A stretch of DNA of 64,000 nt from Roseomonas gilardii subsp. gilardii (GTDB taxonomy: Bacteria > Pseudomonadota > Alphaproteobacteria > Acetobacterales > Acetobacteraceae), in assembly GCF_023078375.1 (NCBI RefSeq), contig NZ_CP095554.1, positions 1,662,501-1,726,500 on the forward strand. Reading direction: 5' to 3'. The translations under genes and the position numbers were made by a program. Positions 10,545-19,573 of the stretch are shown in pieces. The notes under the pieces are model-generated. The model was not told the DNA's origin, ran no database searches, and saw only the letters and a program-made list of their open reading frames with translations. Every line of letters starts with the position of its first letter. Position 1 is the stretch's first letter.

Positions 10545-11728
10545 TGGCGCCGCTGCTCTTCTCCCCGCTGCGGCTGCGCGGCCTGACCCTGCCCAACCGC
10601 GTGGTGATCTCGCCGATGTGCCAGCATGCGGCGGAGGAAGGCTGCGCCACCGACTGGCATCTGGTGCATCTCGGCAAGTTCGCCCTGGGCGGCGCCGGGC
10701 TGATCCTGACGGAAAGCACTGCCGTCTCGCCGGACGGGCGCATTGGCCTCGCCGATCTGGGCCTCTGGGCGGATCATCAGGTGGAGCCGCTGCGCCGCGT
10801 GGTGCGCTTCGTCCACGAACAGGGCGGCGCCATCGGCGTGCAACTCGCCCATGCCGGGCGCAAGGCCGGCAGCGCGCCGCTCTGGGAAGGGGGCCATGCG
10901 CTGGGCGAGGCGGATCTGGCGGCGCATGGCTGGCGGCGCCTGGGCCCGAGCGCCATCGCCGCCGGCCCCGCCTGGAGCCACCCCGAGGCGCTCGACACGG
11001 ATGGCATCGCGCGCATCACCGGGGATTTCATCGCCGCGGCCCGGCGTGCCGAGGCCGCCGGCTTCGATGTGCTGGAATTGCACTTCGGCCATGGCTACCT
11101 GGTCGCGAGCTTTCTCTCCCCGCTCTCCAACCGGCGCGAGGATGCCTATGGCGGCGACCTGGAAGGCCGCATGCGCCTGGCGCTGGAGATCGCGGCACGG
11201 GTGCGCGAGGCCTGGCCCGCCACGAAGCCCCTCTTCTGCCGCCTCTCCGCCGTGGACGGGGCCGAGGGAGGCTGGGGCCTGGAGGATTCCGTCATCCTGG
11301 CCCGGCGGCTCAAGGCGCTCGGCGTCGATGTGATCGACGTCTCCTCGGGCGGGCTGACCGAGGAGACACGGCGCCTGGCCGTGCCGCGCGGCCCCGGCTT
11401 CCAGTGCGGCTTCGCCGAAGCCATCCGGCAGGGCGCGGCCATCCCCACCCAGGCGGTCGGCATGATCCTGGACGGGCCACAGGCCGAGGCGGTGCTGCAA
11501 GCCGGGCAGGCGGATCTCATCGCCATCGCGCGCGAGGCGCTGCGCGACCCCTACTGGCCCCGCCGGGCGGCGGAGCAACTGGGACTGGACGAGGACTATG
11601 CGGGCTGGCCGGAACGCCATGGCGTCTGGCTGGCCAAGCGGGAGCAGAACATGGGCGGCCTCCTGCGCCGGCGGCGCGCCGAACTGGCGCGGGCCATGGC
11701 TGCCACGGTGGGAGGAGAACAGGAATGA
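10544..11728 (+). CDS. NADH:flavin oxidoreductase, Old Yellow Enzyme family (YqjM-like)
   Basis: 394-aa FMN-dependent TIM-barrel ene-reductase. Family landmarks: LFSPLRLRGLTLPNRVVISP with MCQ, the FMN/substrate region QLAHAGRKAG, the active-site ELHFGHGYLVASFLSP and NRREDAYGGDLEGRMRLALE, and the phosphate-binding end DLIAIAREALRDPYWP. It would reduce an activated C=C bond with NAD(P)H. It is translationally coupled on both sides: its ATG overlaps the EthD stop by one base and its stop overlaps the next start (ATGA). Placed between an EthD protein and a KstD-like dehydrogenase, it probably works on a cyclic enone-type intermediate, but the substrate cannot be read from sequence. Confidence 0.9.
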   Translation: MAPLLFSPLRLRGLTLPNRVVISPMCQHAAEEGCATDWHLVHLGKFALGGAGLILTESTAVSPDGRIGLADLGLWADHQVEPLRRVVRFVHEQGGAIGVQLAHAGRKAGSAPLWEGGHALGEADLAAHGWRRLGPSAIAAGPAWSHPEALDTDGIARITGDFIAAARRAEAAGFDVLELHFGHGYLVASFLSPLSNRREDAYGGDLEGRMRLALEIAARVREAWPATKPLFCRLSAVDGAEGGWGLEDSVILARRLKALGVDVIDVSSGGLTEETRRLAVPRGPGFQCGFAEAIRQGAAIPTQAVGMILDGPQAEAVLQAGQADLIAIAREALRDPYWPRRAAEQLGLDEDYAGWPERHGVWLAKREQNMGGLLRRRRAELARAMAATVGGEQE

Positions 11729-13473
11729 GCGACATGATGGAATGCGACGTGCTGGTGGTCGGCTCCGGCGCGGGCGGCCTCTCGGCGGCGGTCAGCGCGG
11801 CGGCGCGCGGCCTCTCGGTGATCGTGGCGGAGAAGGAGCCCTGGGTCGGCGGCACCACGGCCCTCTCCGGCGGCTTCCTCTGGGTGCCCAACAACCCCGT
11901 CTCGCGCCGCGACGGCATCGAGGACAGCATCGAGGCCGCCCGCACCTATCTGCGGCATGAGGCGGGGAACCACTTCAACGCACCGGCGGTGGATGCCTTC
12001 CTGGAAACCGGCGCGGAAGCCGTCGCCTTCTTCGAGCGCGAGACGGCGCTGCAGTTCGAGGCTGCCTCCGCCTTCTCCGACTACCACCCCACGGCGCCGG
12101 GCGGACGTCCGGGCGGGCGCTCGATCAAGGCGCGCGACTTCCGCGCGCAGGAACTGGGCAGCGAGCTGAAGCGCCTCCGCCCACCTTTGCCGGAACTGAC
12201 CTTCGCCGGGCTGATGGTGGGATCGGGGCCGGAGCTGAAGCACTTCTTCAACGCCACGCGCTCCCTGACTTCCGCCGCCTATGTGGCGCGGCGGCTCAGC
12301 GCGCATGCGCGGGACCTCGCGCTGAACGGGCGCGGCATGCTGCTGACCAATGGCAATGCCCTGGCGGCACGCCTCTTCCGCAGCGCATTGGACCGTGGCG
12401 TGCAGGTCTGGACGGAGGCACCCGTCCTCCGGCTGGACCGGGTGGATGGCGCGGTGCGCGGTGCCGTCCTCCGCCGTGGCGGGCAGGAGCAGCACCTGCG
12501 CGTCCGCCGGGGCGTGGTCCTCGCCGCGGGCGGCTTCCCGCAGGACCTGGACCGGCGCCGGGCGATGTTCCCGCATGACGGCACCAACCAGGGACATTTC
12601 TCCCCGGCCCCGAAGGGCAACACGGGCGACGGGCTGCGCCTCGGCGAGCAGGCCGGCGGGGCGGTGGAGGAAGGCTATCCGAACGCGGCGGCCTGGGTCC
12701 CGGTCTCCCGCGTGCCGCGCAAGGATGGCGGCTGGGGTGTCTTCCCGCATTTCATCGACCGGGCCAAGCCGGGCCTGATCGCCGTGCTGCCGAACGGACG
12801 GCGCTTCGTGAACGAGGCGAATTCCTATCACGACTTCATCCAGGCGCTCTTCGCCGCGACGCCGCCGGGCGAGCGGGTGCGGGCCTTCCTGGTGGTGGAC
12901 CAGCCCTTCCTGCGCCGCTTCGGCCTGGGCTTCGTGAAGCCCTTCCTGGTGCCGGTGGGGCCGCAGATCCGCTCCGGCTACCTGAAGGCCGGGCGCAGCC
13001 TGGCCGATCTGGCGCAGAAGGCCGGGATCGACCCGCGCGGGCTGGAGGCGACGGTGGCGGAATGGAACCGCGACGTCGCCACGGGCGAGGACCGGGCCTT
13101 CGGCAAGGGCTCGACCGCCTACAACCGCTTCAACGGCGACCCGGAATTCCAGCCCAACCCCTGCCTGGCTCCGATCGCCAAGGGGCCCTTCTACGCCGTG
13201 GAGGTGGTGGTGGGCGATCTCGGCACCTTCGCCGGACTGCGCACCGACGGCGACGCGCGGGTGCTGGACGAGGATGGGCGGCCCATCCCCGGCCTCTATG
13301 CCTCGGGCAACGACATGGCCAGCATCATGGGTGGCAACTATCCGGGGGGCGGCATCACCCTCGGGCCCGCTTTGGTCTTCGGCTATATCGCCGCGCGGCA
13401 TCTGGCGGAGGGGCGGGCGGAAACCCGGCGGCCCGAGGTGGCCCTGGCCGGTGGTGCGGCCGGGTTGCCCTGA
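11725..13473 (+). CDS. FAD-dependent oxidoreductase, 3-ketosteroid dehydrogenase/fumarate reductase-like
   Basis: 582-aa flavoprotein. The N-terminal FAD motif is VVGSGAGGLSAAVSAAARG followed by a Glu-containing second strand (VAEKE) and GGTTALSGGFLWVPNNP; the C-terminal FAD-binding end is GLYASGNDMASIMGGNYPGG with ITLGPALVFGYIAARHLAE. This is the architecture of the FAD-binding-2 family (3-oxosteroid 1-dehydrogenase, fumarate reductase flavoprotein), which interconverts C-C and C=C bonds next to carbonyls. ATG at 11725 behind GGAGGAGAACAGGA, overlapping the OYE stop. Together with the upstream SDR, EthD and OYE it forms a four-gene operon, likely for degrading a cyclic ketone or related ring compound; no true steroid role is shown. 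Confidence 0.88.
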   Translation: MSDMMECDVLVVGSGAGGLSAAVSAAARGLSVIVAEKEPWVGGTTALSGGFLWVPNNPVSRRDGIEDSIEAARTYLRHEAGNHFNAPAVDAFLETGAEAVAFFERETALQFEAASAFSDYHPTAPGGRPGGRSIKARDFRAQELGSELKRLRPPLPELTFAGLMVGSGPELKHFFNATRSLTSAAYVARRLSAHARDLALNGRGMLLTNGNALAARLFRSALDRGVQVWTEAPVLRLDRVDGAVRGAVLRRGGQEQHLRVRRGVVLAAGGFPQDLDRRRAMFPHDGTNQGHFSPAPKGNTGDGLRLGEQAGGAVEEGYPNAAAWVPVSRVPRKDGGWGVFPHFIDRAKPGLIAVLPNGRRFVNEANSYHDFIQALFAATPPGERVRAFLVVDQPFLRRFGLGFVKPFLVPVGPQIRSGYLKAGRSLADLAQKAGIDPRGLEATVAEWNRDVATGEDRAFGKGSTAYNRFNGDPEFQPNPCLAPIAKGPFYAVEVVVGDLGTFAGLRTDGDARVLDEDGRPIPGLYASGNDMASIMGGNYPGGGITLGPALVFGYIAARHLAEGRAETRRPEVALAGGAAGLP

Positions 13474-13869
13474 GCGTTCCGCTTCGTGGCGGCCCGCCGT
13501 GGGAGAGGCGCCGCCTCTCCCACACCCACTCCGCCCATGACCAGGATGGGGGACCGAAGCCGGTCCCCGGACCCCGGGCTTTCGTTGGCGCCTGTGGTTA
13601 CCGTTGCTCCGCAGCCCGATCCCTGGGGCGGGTGGATCAGCGGGGCTCCCGAAGAAGATGAAAACCCTGCCCGTGCTGGTGGTGCCCGCAGTCGCCGGAG
13701 AGCCATGTTCTCCGGCGCGATCCGGCCGCAGCAGGCGCCAACGAATGGGGGCCAGGGCGCCCCATGGGACCCTTGGGCGTCCTGGCGGATAGGGGGCGCG
13801 GGGGGTCGACGCACTGCGTCGACGGCGGAGCCTTGTCCCCCGAGGATAGCGGGACGTCGGACGTAACGC
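13474..13869. repeat. Gene-free stretch with five strong hairpins
   Basis: Between convergent genes, with no coding frame supported on either strand. Five inverted repeats are visible: GTGGGAGAGGCG/CGCCTCTCCCAC (13499-13523), GGGGACC/GGTCCCC (13549-13568), GCCGGAGA/TCTCCGGC (13694-13716), GCCAGGGCGCCC/GGGCGTCCTGGC (13751-13786, 11 of 12 paired) and GTCGACGCA/TGCGTCGAC (13805-13823). The first probably ends the FAD-protein operon. The density of structures is far above what transcription ends need, so this may be a repetitive extragenic element or a decayed insertion. Confidence 0.6.
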
Positions 13870-15105
13870 TCAGGCCAGTTCCGCTCCCCGGCGTTCCGGG
13901 ATGAGGAACCACATGGCCAGGATGTCGAGGATGTAGAGCAGCGCCAGCAGGGCGATGGCGGTCTCGAAGCCATAGGCGGCTGCCACGGCGCCGACGGCCA
14001 CCGGGCCGAAGCCGCCCACCGCGCGGCCGATGTTGAACAGCACGTTCTGCGCCGTGGCGCGTGCGGCGGTGGGGTAGAGCTCGCTCATCAGCGCGCCATA
14101 GCCGCCCAGCATGCCGTTGACGAAGAAGCCCATCACCGCCCCGCCGATCAGCAGCGCCGCCGGGTCGGTCAGCTTCGAATAGACGACGACCATGATCGCC
14201 GCGCCCAGCATCCAGCCGAAGAAGGCCGGCTTGCGCCCGACGCGGTCGGCCACCTGCCCGAAGGCATAGATGCCCACCGCCATGCCCAGGATGGTCACCG
14301 CGGTCCAGGTCGCGGACTGGGTGAGGCCGAAGCCGAACCGGCTGGACAGGTAGTTCGGCAGCCAGATCATGACGCCGTAATAGCCGAAATTCTGCACCGA
14401 GCAGAGGATCACCAGCCCGAGGCTGCTGCGCCGGGCCTGGGTATCCGCCACCAGCAGCCGCAGCGGCGAGGCGGCTGGGGCCTTGGCCGAGCGCTCCACG
14501 AAGACATCCGGCTCATGCAGGCTGCGGCGGATGAAATAGGCAGCAACGGCCGGAAACAGGCCGACCGCGAACATCCCCCGCCAGCCGATGACCGGCAGCA
14601 GCATCGGCGTCACCACCGCCGCGAGCAGCACGCCGGCCTGCCAGCCCAGCCCGACATAGGAGGAGGCGCGGGCGCGTTTCGAGGCAGGCCAGGCCTCCGC
14701 CACCAGGGCCATGCCGATGCCGAACTCGCCGCCCAGGCCGATGCCCGCGATGGTGCGGTAGATCAGCAGGTCCCAGTATCCCTGGGCCAGGGCGCAGAGG
14801 CCGGTGAAGACGGCGAAGAGCATGATGGTCCAGGTCAGCACCCGCACCCGGCCCAGCCGGTCGGACAGCATGCCGAAGCCCACGCCGCCGACCACCGCGC
14901 CGACCAGCGTGGCCGTGACCAGGGAGGCGGCCTGGGCCGGGCTCAGCCCGAGATCGGCCGAGATGGCCCGCAGCATGAAGCCCAGGATCAGAAGGTCGAA
15001 GCCATCCATGGCATAGCCCAGGGCGGAGCCCCACAGCGCCTTCCGCGCGGCGGGCGTGATCCTGTCCTGCTCCGATGTTGCGAAGGCTTTGGCTGGTTCC
15101 GCCAT
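13870..15105 (-). CDS. MFS transporter, aromatic-acid/H+ symporter-like
   Basis: 411-aa major facilitator with about 12 hydrophobic segments. The loop 2-3 motif is GMLSDRLGRVRVL and the matching half-2 motif is GQVADRVGRKPAF; the first helix carries GYAMDGFDLLILGFML, the D-x-F-D pattern of AAHS-type aromatic acid carriers, and GLGGEFGIGMALVAE is the sugar/aromatic-acid porter signature region. The start at 15105 (MAEPAKAF) is preferred over longer frames because it lies close before the first membrane helix; its ribosome binding site is weak. No adjacent catabolic gene on the same strand identifies the substrate. Confidence 0.86.
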   Translation of the reverse strand: MAEPAKAFATSEQDRITPAARKALWGSALGYAMDGFDLLILGFMLRAISADLGLSPAQAASLVTATLVGAVVGGVGFGMLSDRLGRVRVLTWTIMLFAVFTGLCALAQGYWDLLIYRTIAGIGLGGEFGIGMALVAEAWPASKRARASSYVGLGWQAGVLLAAVVTPMLLPVIGWRGMFAVGLFPAVAAYFIRRSLHEPDVFVERSAKAPAASPLRLLVADTQARRSSLGLVILCSVQNFGYYGVMIWLPNYLSSRFGFGLTQSATWTAVTILGMAVGIYAFGQVADRVGRKPAFFGWMLGAAIMVVVYSKLTDPAALLIGGAVMGFFVNGMLGGYGALMSELYPTAARATAQNVLFNIGRAVGGFGPVAVGAVAAAYGFETAIALLALLYILDILAMWFLIPERRGAELA

Positions 15106-15340
15106 AGGGCCACCCCGTTCCCGAAAAATCCGGCGGCTTGTGTCACCTTGTCGCGGGCCATGCCAGACGGTTCCGGCCGGACGGAGCCAGGGAAATGACG
15201 CGGGCGGGACGATTTTTCCCGGCTGTTTCCTTCCGGCGATCTCCCGGGATGGGATGCGGACGGCCGGGGCTGCGCGCAACGTGCCGGGCGGAAGAGGGAA
15301 TCCCGCCCGTGCCCATGCCCACCCGTAGCCCAGGGGAGCG

Positions 15341-16054
15341 TCAGTCGCGATAGACCTCCGCATGCGCCTCGGCCAAAGCCTCCTCCAGCGGCCGCCCGGC
15401 GCGGTAGCCTGACAGGTCCTCCGGCCGCCCGACGCCCGGCTGCAGGCGGGGGCAGGGTTCCGGCGCGCCGATCACCGTGCGGATGGGCAGGCGCTCGGCA
15501 TAGATCGGCAGGTCGTAATCCTCCTCGTCATCGGCCACGCCCTTGGCGCGGATCTTGGCCGAGGCGGTCTCGATCTCCATGACGACGACGGCGGTGGCCT
15601 TGATCTCCTGCTCCGTGCTCTGGCGCAGCCCGGCGGTGCGATGGGGGAAGAAGCGGTCCACCATCATCACCAGGGCCTGGCGCTTCTCCTCCGGGTCGGT
15701 CACCAGCCTCGCCTGGCCGAAGGCCATCACGGAGCGGTAGTCGGCGGAATGGTTGAAGCCGCAGCGCGCCAGGACGAGGCTGTCGAAATGTGTGACGGTC
15801 AGGCAGGCCGGCTGCCCCTCGGACAGGTTGCGCAGCATGCGGCTGGCGCTGCTGCCATGCCAGTAGAGCCGCGTGCCCTCGCGCCAGAACAGGGTCGGCG
15901 TGCAATAGGGCTGCCCATCCACGACATAGGCGACATGGCAGAGGGCCGCGGCATCGAGCAGGCGGTGGACGGTCTCGTGGTCGTAGAAGCCGCGGTCGTG
16001 CCGCCGCTTGACGCGGTTGCGCGCTTCCACGGGATAGGTCTGGGTCTCGGACAT
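15341..16054 (-). CDS. Pyridoxamine 5'-phosphate oxidase-like FMN-binding protein
   Basis: 237 aa with a split-barrel FMN-binding fold: RRHDRGFYDHETVHRLLDAA, then HVAYVVDGQPYCTPTLFWRE, LYWHGSSASRMLRNL and SADYRSVMAFGQARLV. These match the PNPOx-related family typified by KxxRGxYD N-termini, whose members bind FMN or related cofactors and often lack true pyridoxal synthesis activity. ATG at 16054. It is divergent from a MocR-type regulator 75 bp away. MocR/PdxR regulators commonly sit next to vitamin B6-related genes, which supports a link to pyridoxal phosphate, but the reaction is not established. Confidence 0.83.
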   Translation of the reverse strand: MSETQTYPVEARNRVKRRHDRGFYDHETVHRLLDAAALCHVAYVVDGQPYCTPTLFWREGTRLYWHGSSASRMLRNLSEGQPACLTVTHFDSLVLARCGFNHSADYRSVMAFGQARLVTDPEEKRQALVMMVDRFFPHRTAGLRQSTEQEIKATAVVVMEIETASAKIRAKGVADDEEDYDLPIYAERLPIRTVIGAPEPCPRLQPGVGRPEDLSGYRAGRPLEEALAEAHAEVYRD

Positions 16055-16129
16055 CGGAAGGGCCTCGATTGACGCCGCCATCATGGAGGCACGAGATTGG
16101 TTGCCGCGAGGGCCAATCCGGAGCGCGAG

Positions 16130-17563
16130 ATGCCAACCAATTCCCGGCACAAGCCCGGGCTGCTGGACATGCCCCTGCTGCTGGACGGGGCGGGCAGCCA
16201 ATCGGGCCGGCTGCATGCCGGGCTGCGCGCCGCGATCCTGGGCGGGCGGCTGGCGCCCGGGCTGCGCCTGCCCTCCAGCCGGGACCTCGCCGCCCAGCTC
16301 GGCTTGCGGCGCAATGCCGTGGTCACCGCCTATGAGCAGCTTCTGAGCGACGGGCTGGCCGAGGCCAGGGTCGGGGCGGGCACCTTCGTGGCCGCCCGGG
16401 TGCCGCGCGGGCCGGGGGCCGCGGCGCCGGCCCGGGCCAGCATCCCCTTGCCGGGGCAGGCGCCCTTCGCGCTGGGCCGCACCCAGGCGGACCCGGCGCT
16501 GCTGCGCCGGTTCGGGCGCCTCATCCGGCGCCATCTCGCGGCCGATGCGGCGCATTTCGGCTATGGCGACCCGCGCGGCGGCGAGGCGCTGCGCGAGGCC
16601 ATCGCGGCGCATCTGGCGGCCACGCGCGGCATCGCCTGCGATCCGGGGCAGGTGCTCGTCACCAGCGGCACGCAGCAGGCGCTGCGCCTTTGCGCCGAGG
16701 TGCTGCTGCGCCCTGGCGATGCGGTCTGGATGGAGGACCCGGGCTATCCCTCGGCGCGCCGCATCCTGGAGGCCCGCGGCGCCCGGCTGGTGCCCGTTCC
16801 GGTGGACCGTCATGGGCTGGATGCGGAAGAGGGGCGGCGCATGGCCCCTGCGGCGCGGCTGGCCTATGTCACGCCCTCCCACCAGTTCCCGACCGGCGTG
16901 ACGATGAGCATGGAGCGGCGCCTTGCCCTGCTCGACTGGGCGCGGGAGGCGGGAAGCTGGGTGGTGGAGGATGATTACGACAGCGAGTTCCGCTACGCCG
17001 GCCCGCCGCTGACCGCCCTGGCCGGGATCGATGCGCGGGAACGGGTCATCTACCTCGGCACCTTCTCCAAGACACTGTTTCCCGGGCTGCGGACGGGGTT
17101 CGCGGTGCTGCCGGGGGAGCTCCTGGAACGGGTCACCGCCGCGCGGCTGGTCAGCGACCGCTTCCCGCCCAGCCTGACCGGCGGGGCCCTGGCCGAGTTG
17201 ATCCGGGAGGGCGGCTTCGCCGTGCATGTGCGGCGCATGCGCTCCCGCTACCGGATCGCCCGGGACCTTCTGGCAGACCTCCTGCCGCGCGCCTCCGGTG
17301 GCCTGCTGCGCGTGGCGGTGCCGGATCAGGGGCTTTCCCTGTTGGCCCTGCTGCCGGAGGACTGGCCGCCCGGAACGGCGGCGCGCATCCGGGCGGCAGC
17401 CGGGATCGAGGGCTGGCTGCTGTCGGAAACCAGGCTGGTGCAGAAGGGGCCGGATGGCTTCGTGCTGGGTTTCTCCGGCCATTCCCTGCCGGCGCTGCGG
17501 CGCGCGGCAGAGCGGCTGGGCGAGGCGGTGCGGGCCTGCGCCCCCGGTGCCTTGGCCGCCTGA
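16130..17563 (+). CDS. MocR/PdxR-type regulator: GntR DNA-binding domain fused to aminotransferase-like domain
   Basis: 477 aa. Residues about 20-85 form a GntR winged helix (LHAGLRAAILGGRLAPG, LPSSRDLAAQLGLRRNAV, YEQLLSDGLAEARVGAGTF); the remainder is a fold-type I aminotransferase domain with the PLP region VTSGTQQALRLCAEVLL, DDYDSEFRY and the Schiff-base lysine in YLGTFSKTLFPGLRTGF (K314). Such proteins sense PLP or an amino-acid aldimine and regulate neighbouring genes. The ATG at 16130 is eight bases after GGAG. The divergent PNPOx-like gene is the likely target. It ends at a strong hairpin terminator. Confidence 0.92.
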   Translation: MPTNSRHKPGLLDMPLLLDGAGSQSGRLHAGLRAAILGGRLAPGLRLPSSRDLAAQLGLRRNAVVTAYEQLLSDGLAEARVGAGTFVAARVPRGPGAAAPARASIPLPGQAPFALGRTQADPALLRRFGRLIRRHLAADAAHFGYGDPRGGEALREAIAAHLAATRGIACDPGQVLVTSGTQQALRLCAEVLLRPGDAVWMEDPGYPSARRILEARGARLVPVPVDRHGLDAEEGRRMAPAARLAYVTPSHQFPTGVTMSMERRLALLDWAREAGSWVVEDDYDSEFRYAGPPLTALAGIDARERVIYLGTFSKTLFPGLRTGFAVLPGELLERVTAARLVSDRFPPSLTGGALAELIREGGFAVHVRRMRSRYRIARDLLADLLPRASGGLLRVAVPDQGLSLLALLPEDWPPGTAARIRAAAGIEGWLLSETRLVQKGPDGFVLGFSGHSLPALRRAAERLGEAVRACAPGALAA

Positions 17564-17585
17564 ACCCCCAGCGGGATCGGCGGTC

Positions 17586-17623
17586 GGGCATGATCCGCGG
17601 GCGGAGGCCGGCGGATCATGCCC
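17586..17623. terminator. Bidirectional terminator hairpin
   Basis: GGGCATGATCCGC (17586-17598) pairs perfectly with GCGGATCATGCCC (17611-17623), a 13-bp stem with a 12-nt loop. It lies between the convergent ends of the MocR gene and the small gene at 17636. No long T run follows on either strand. Confidence 0.7.
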
Positions 17624-17635
17624 TGGTGCTCCGGC

Positions 17636-17848
17636 TCAGTGCTGCCGGCTGTCCCGTTCCGCCGCCGTGTCCGCCTCGTCCTGTCGCGGCCAGAGCGTCC
17701 GGTTGACGGAGTGCATCAGGCGCTGGACCCGGCCGAGGCGGCCCTGGTTGACGCTCAGATTGGCGCGCCCCATGACGCTGGCGGCCGTATGGGCCCGGGC
17801 TTGCCGGAGATTCTGGCGCAGAACGCGAAGATTGTCGGTCGCGGTCAA
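17636..17848 (-). CDS. Small hypothetical protein with TTG start
   Basis: 70 aa, basic, helical, not recognised: it opens LTATDNLRVLRQNLRQARA and continues ASVMGRANLSVNQGRLGRVQ. The start is inferred from a perfect AAAGGAGG six bases upstream of TTG at 17848; no ATG exists in frame. The strong ribosome binding site, protein-like composition and a terminator just past its stop support a real gene. It lies downstream of the sugar kinase on the same strand, about 216 bp after the kinase's probable true end, and could be independently transcribed. No function is assigned. Confidence 0.5.
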   Translation of the reverse strand: MTATDNLRVLRQNLRQARAHTAASVMGRANLSVNQGRLGRVQRLMHSVNRTLWPRQDEADTAAERDSRQH

Positions 17849-18064
17849 GTCTTCCTCCTTTGTTTGGTGCGGTGGAGGATCGTGCGCGGCCGCAGGAAGT
17901 CCTGATCCGGCGGCGTCCCCCATTCTTGTTGACCGCGGAGGTCCGTGCGGAACCGCCACGGCGCGGGTTGCCCCCCACCTGCGGGGGAAGCTAGGCAGTT
18001 GGGAGCGGGGTGCCAAGCCGGGGTGCACGAATTCCTCCCATGCCACCGCTTCCAGGGGGGCGGG

Positions 18065-19569
18065 TCAGGCCATCCCGCCCGGTGCCGTGGGAGGGGCGGA
18101 TTCGGGCAGGATGCTGGCGATGCCGTGCCCGGTGGGAATGGCCACATTTCCCGGCCCGGTCGCCGGGATGGCCGCCAGGGCCCGCCGCCAGTGCCGGCGC
18201 GCCATGCGGACCCGGATCGCCCAGGCGGGGGAGGGATCTCGTCCAGGACGGGCGGTGGCGCCTTCCGGCCGAGGACAAGGCAGCGCGCCCCCGCGACCGG
18301 CCCCGCGCTGTCCCGGCAGCGCAGGAGGCGCGATCCCGGCCGCAGCGCGGCGAGAAGGGCCGGGTAGAGCGGATTCCGCGCCAGGGGGCCATCCACCACC
18401 ACATCCCCGGCGGCGCGCAGCAGGTCCAGCGACAGGTCCGTCAGCAGGGCCAGATAGAGGCTGGCCAGGGCGCTGCGGCCCGCGCCATCCAGCCCCTCGG
18501 CCCGCAGGATTACGCCATGGCGCCCCGGAAAGGCACCGCCCCCGGCGAAGCCCGGCAACACGCAGGCCCCTTCATCAAGGGCCTGGAACAGGCCCTCCTC
18601 GCCAGGCGGCGGGGCATCCGGGCCGGCCACGGCGCGGTATTCCCGCCCGCCCATGAAACGGGCGGTGCCGACCAGCCCGCCCCACACATCGACATTGGCC
18701 AGCATGTCCCGTTCCGGCCGCAGGGCCGAGGCCGGGGTGCCGCGTGCCATCAGCACCGTCCAGGTGCCGGAGGACACGACGGCGAAGGGTTCCGCCGCCG
18801 CGCGATGCGTCAGATGGGCCAGGTAGGAGGCATTGGAATCATGGAGGCCGCAAAGCACCGCGCAATCCCCCGGCAAGCCGCAGCGGGCGGCGAGGGCGGG
18901 CCGCAGCCGGCCCAGCACGGCACCGGCGGGCCGCAGCGGGGGGAAGAGCCTTTCCCAGCCCTGGCGGAGGGCCATCCCGGAGAAGCGGGCCTGCGCCGGT
19001 TGCCACAGATCCGTGTGGCAGCCGAGCGAGGTGACCTCGCTGGCCGCGACGCCGCAGAGGCGGTGGGCCCAGTATTGCGGATAGGGCAGGATCGCGGCGG
19101 TGCGCGCGAAGACCCCGGGCAGGCGGCGCTGCACGAAGTGGATCTGGCGCCCCAGGTTGAGCCCCGCCGGCAGGGCCGGGGAGAGGGTGGCGCCGAAGGG
19201 GGCGCGCAGGGCCTCGTAGGCGGCATCCTCCTCCGACAGGACCGGGTCCTCGTAGTCGGGCGCGAGGAGGGGCTCACCGTCATCATCGAGCAGCACGGCC
19301 GCCGCGCCATGGGCCACCGGGAGGATGGCGGCGATGCGGCTGCGTTCCGGCAGTCCGGCGAGCGTTCGCAGCAGCCAATCCTCCAGACCGGGCAGGTCGA
19401 GCTGGCGCAGCGGGCCATCCTCGCGCGGCGCGTTCGGCTTCTGCCGGAGGGCGAGTTCCTCGCCGCTCAGCGGATCGAGCAGCAACAGCTTGGCATTGCT
19501 CTTGCCGATATCGAGCACGGCCAGCAGCCGGCCCGGGGTCCATTCGCCAAGGGGCCATTCACTGGGCAT
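18065..19569 (-). CDS. FGGY-family carbohydrate kinase (probable rhamnulokinase), frameshifted near 3' end
   Basis: FGGY kinase of 501 aa after repair. N-terminal ATP-site motif AVLDIGKSNAKLLLLD, catalytic-region LGCHTDLWQ, adenosine-site AVVSSGTWTVLMA and the conserved VVDGPLARNPLYPALLAALRPG. At about 18235-18240 (minus-strand GAGATCCCTCCCCCGCC) the frame appears shifted: as written it continues 100 or so residues of Arg/Pro-rich sequence to 17845, while adding one C gives SPAWAIRVRMARRHWRRALA and a stop at 18065, as expected for the family. It would phosphorylate L-rhamnulose for the aldolase at 21023. It follows the mutarotase by four bases. Confidence 0.82.
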
Positions 19570-19573
19570 GGGC

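Noticed and set aside
11596-13401. A 601-codon open frame antisense to the KstD-like flavoprotein
   Set aside because: Shadow of a gene with clear FAD-binding motifs at both ends.
11725-13473. Calling the flavoprotein a true 3-ketosteroid dehydrogenase and the locus a steroid pathway
   Set aside because: Only the general FAD-binding-2 architecture is visible and no other steroid-degradation genes are present.
17845-18064. The extended C-terminus of the FGGY kinase as written
   Set aside because: It is Arg/Pro/Trp-rich and unlike any kinase, whereas the alternative frame gives a family-like C-terminal helix and earlier stop.
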